The notes under the pieces were generated by a model. That model was not told where the DNA came from. It saw nothing but the letters and a program-made list of their open reading frames with translations, and did no database searches. A stretch of 64,000 bases of DNA from Lumbricus rubellus (taxonomy: Eukaryota > Annelida > Clitellata > Crassiclitellata > Lumbricidae), in assembly GCA_945859605.1 (NCBI GenBank), contig OX243814.1:42144231-42208230 (forward strand), written 5' to 3'. The first letter of the stretch is position 1; every line of letters begins with the position of its first letter. A program made the translations under genes and the position numbers. Below are positions 62,635 through 64,000 of this stretch, piece after piece.

Positions 62635-63645
62635 TCCCAGCTGTTGCCCATTATCCACCCATTAATTAGTGACCCCAGCATGCATTTACACACGACGGGT
62701 TGATTGACAGGCGATACGATAATGGTTTAATTAACCCTTATAGGGTAACCGGGGGGTAAAAAATAACCCCCAGCCTACTTTTTTTCGTATACTTTTTTTG
62801 AATAAAAGAAAATAGACTTTTGCTTTTGTGACTTTTCCTAAATATGTTTTTTCTTCACAATGTCGTTTTCAGCTGTGCCAAATTGCGCTGCCACCTAGCG
62901 GCAGACTAGTGTGAAAAGTAAGGTTTCATATTCCAGTACTGGATAAATCATTTATACACTATGTAGATGTAAGCATAGTAGTTGATAGAACTGAATTGTT
63001 GGAGATATGTGGTTCTTGCATTTTTGCATATGAATTGGCCATTCTTTGCTGTATGATTTCTATTTCAGGTTGCATTATATTAGTGTAGATTACTTACTTT
63101 TGCATAAAGCTATCGAAAGAAATAGGTGATTACAACGCCACAAAAGGCGCCGTGGACTCATTCGACCAGGAAACAAAGGGATAAAACACTTGCAGTTACA
63201 GGACCAGAAGATGGCCTCTTTTATTTCTTGGTTGATGCAGCAGCGCTCAACGCATATATCATAATTATAGAAGTTGCAGAATCCAACATGGCGAGATCAT
63301 GCACATTAGTAGGCCTACGTTTGGACAAGCGCTGTGTGTTCCTGCTGGGAGTTGGTCATGAGCTAATCAGACCGCTTATAATCACGAGTCATCATTTTAA
63401 TTGAAGATTTGTTACTCATTACGTTCAACAATGTCCTTGTCTATCATATAAATTCAACAGGACCCAAATTGGTTAAACATTTCCCTAGATTTGACGAAAA
63501 TAAATTGGGGGTATTTTTTTACCCCCCGGTTACCAACAACTGTAACCGAAAAGGGGTTACCCTATAAGGGTTAAGGGGCAGATAATGGCTGATACCTGGT
63601 TTTATTATGCGATAAGAATGCCAATTATGGGCGACAGCTGGGGGT
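62635..63645. mobile_element. Older inverted-repeat element hosting a piggyBac-like element
   Basis: CCCAGCTGTTGCCCATTAT at 62636-62654 pairs with the inverted near-match at about 63625-63643, and weaker complementarity extends outward on both sides. This outer pair encloses the TTAA element 62735-63570. The exact outer limits are not resolved. Confidence 0.5.
62735..63570. mobile_element. piggyBac-like non-autonomous element, family 3
   Basis: A perfect 16-bp inverted repeat CCCTTATAGGGTAACC lies at each end, flanked by TTAA (62731-62734, 63571-63574). Subterminal GGGGGTAAAAAATAACCCCC and GGGGGTATTTTTTTACCCCC palindromes lie just inside. At 836 bp it is too short for a transposase. Confidence 0.92.
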
Positions 63646-63659
63646 TACTTAATATAATT

Positions 63660-64000
63660 ATAAGGAAGTCATTAGGTCTAAAGATCCGTGGTGTGCGAGG
63701 TAAATGAATTTTGGACACCTCCTATTGACTTGGCCTATGAAAATTGATGAGGCATGACCGAGATCGGCCTAAAACCGCATTTTCTATACTGTTTATTACT
63801 GTTGTGAAGTTCGAAGACAAACGTTGTCGACAATGGATGATTGAACAAGCCTGAATTGTTGATCCACTTGGTAGTCTTGGTTATGTCTACTAGGCACATT
63901 GTATGTCTGTAGGTCTATGCAATAAAATTGTAAATTGAAGACGTTAGTAGCGAATCTCCAACTCGAGAGCATTGGCCTACTCTAAATCAGAATACTGCAT
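63660..64000. other. Window end, nothing recognised
   Basis: AT-rich sequence with no supported exon, repeat end or RNA gene. Confidence 0.4.

Overview
This is a eukaryotic nuclear window. Its genes are small-exon, multi-intron genes with GT-AG junctions, embedded in AT-rich DNA full of transposons. Frequent TAGGCCTA and TACATGTA words, a Ty1/copia element, CR1/L2-like LINEs and abundant short TIR elements suggest a marine invertebrate. An echinoderm or other invertebrate deuterostome is my best guess, and a weak one. Most real exons here are much shorter than a long ORF, so the gene models were built by hand from splice sites, phase and comparison between paralogues.

Six host genes can be supported. 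(1) A ricin-B/beta-trefoil lectin, plus strand, 1113-5043, 126 aa. (2) A secreted six-cysteine (knottin-like) peptide precursor, plus strand, 7748-10024, 87 aa. (3-5) Three paralogous immunoglobulin-superfamily transmembrane receptors on the minus strand: IgA (11063-26003, 464 aa, three Ig domains), IgB (30937-36769, same layout, with a broken first Ig exon) and IgC (40104-44111, 444 aa, two Ig domains). All three have tyrosine-motif cytoplasmic tails resembling immunoreceptor tails. (6) A second lectin, plus strand, 51863-58906, 130 aa, paralogous to the first. The two lectin genes share promoter, 5' UTR, exon structure and 3' flank. IgA and IgB are tandem duplicates whose similarity extends upstream of exon 1.

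The rest is mainly mobile DNA. Many elements can be delimited by terminal inverted repeats plus target-site duplications. They include an intact copia element (17785-22252) nested in a hAT-type element (16630-22499), and other hAT-type or 8-bp-TSD elements at 150-397, 27678-30447, 31502-31825, 36985-37337, 46088-46919, 46931-48424, 52507-54069, 54212-54593, 55192-56608 and 56629-56947. Three piggyBac-like TTAA elements lie at 12153-13137, 23538-25275 and 62735-63570. A TA-flanked element lies at 33198-34334, a foldback element at 53609-54058, and there are two tRNA-derived SINE families and several LINE 3' ends. Many elements carry internal minisatellites.

Read together, the window looks like an immune-type recognition cluster: small lectins and a secreted cysteine-rich peptide interleaved with Ig receptors that have probable signalling tails. 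The cluster has grown by tandem duplication and been reshaped by transposons. The immune role is inference from architecture, not something the sequence proves.
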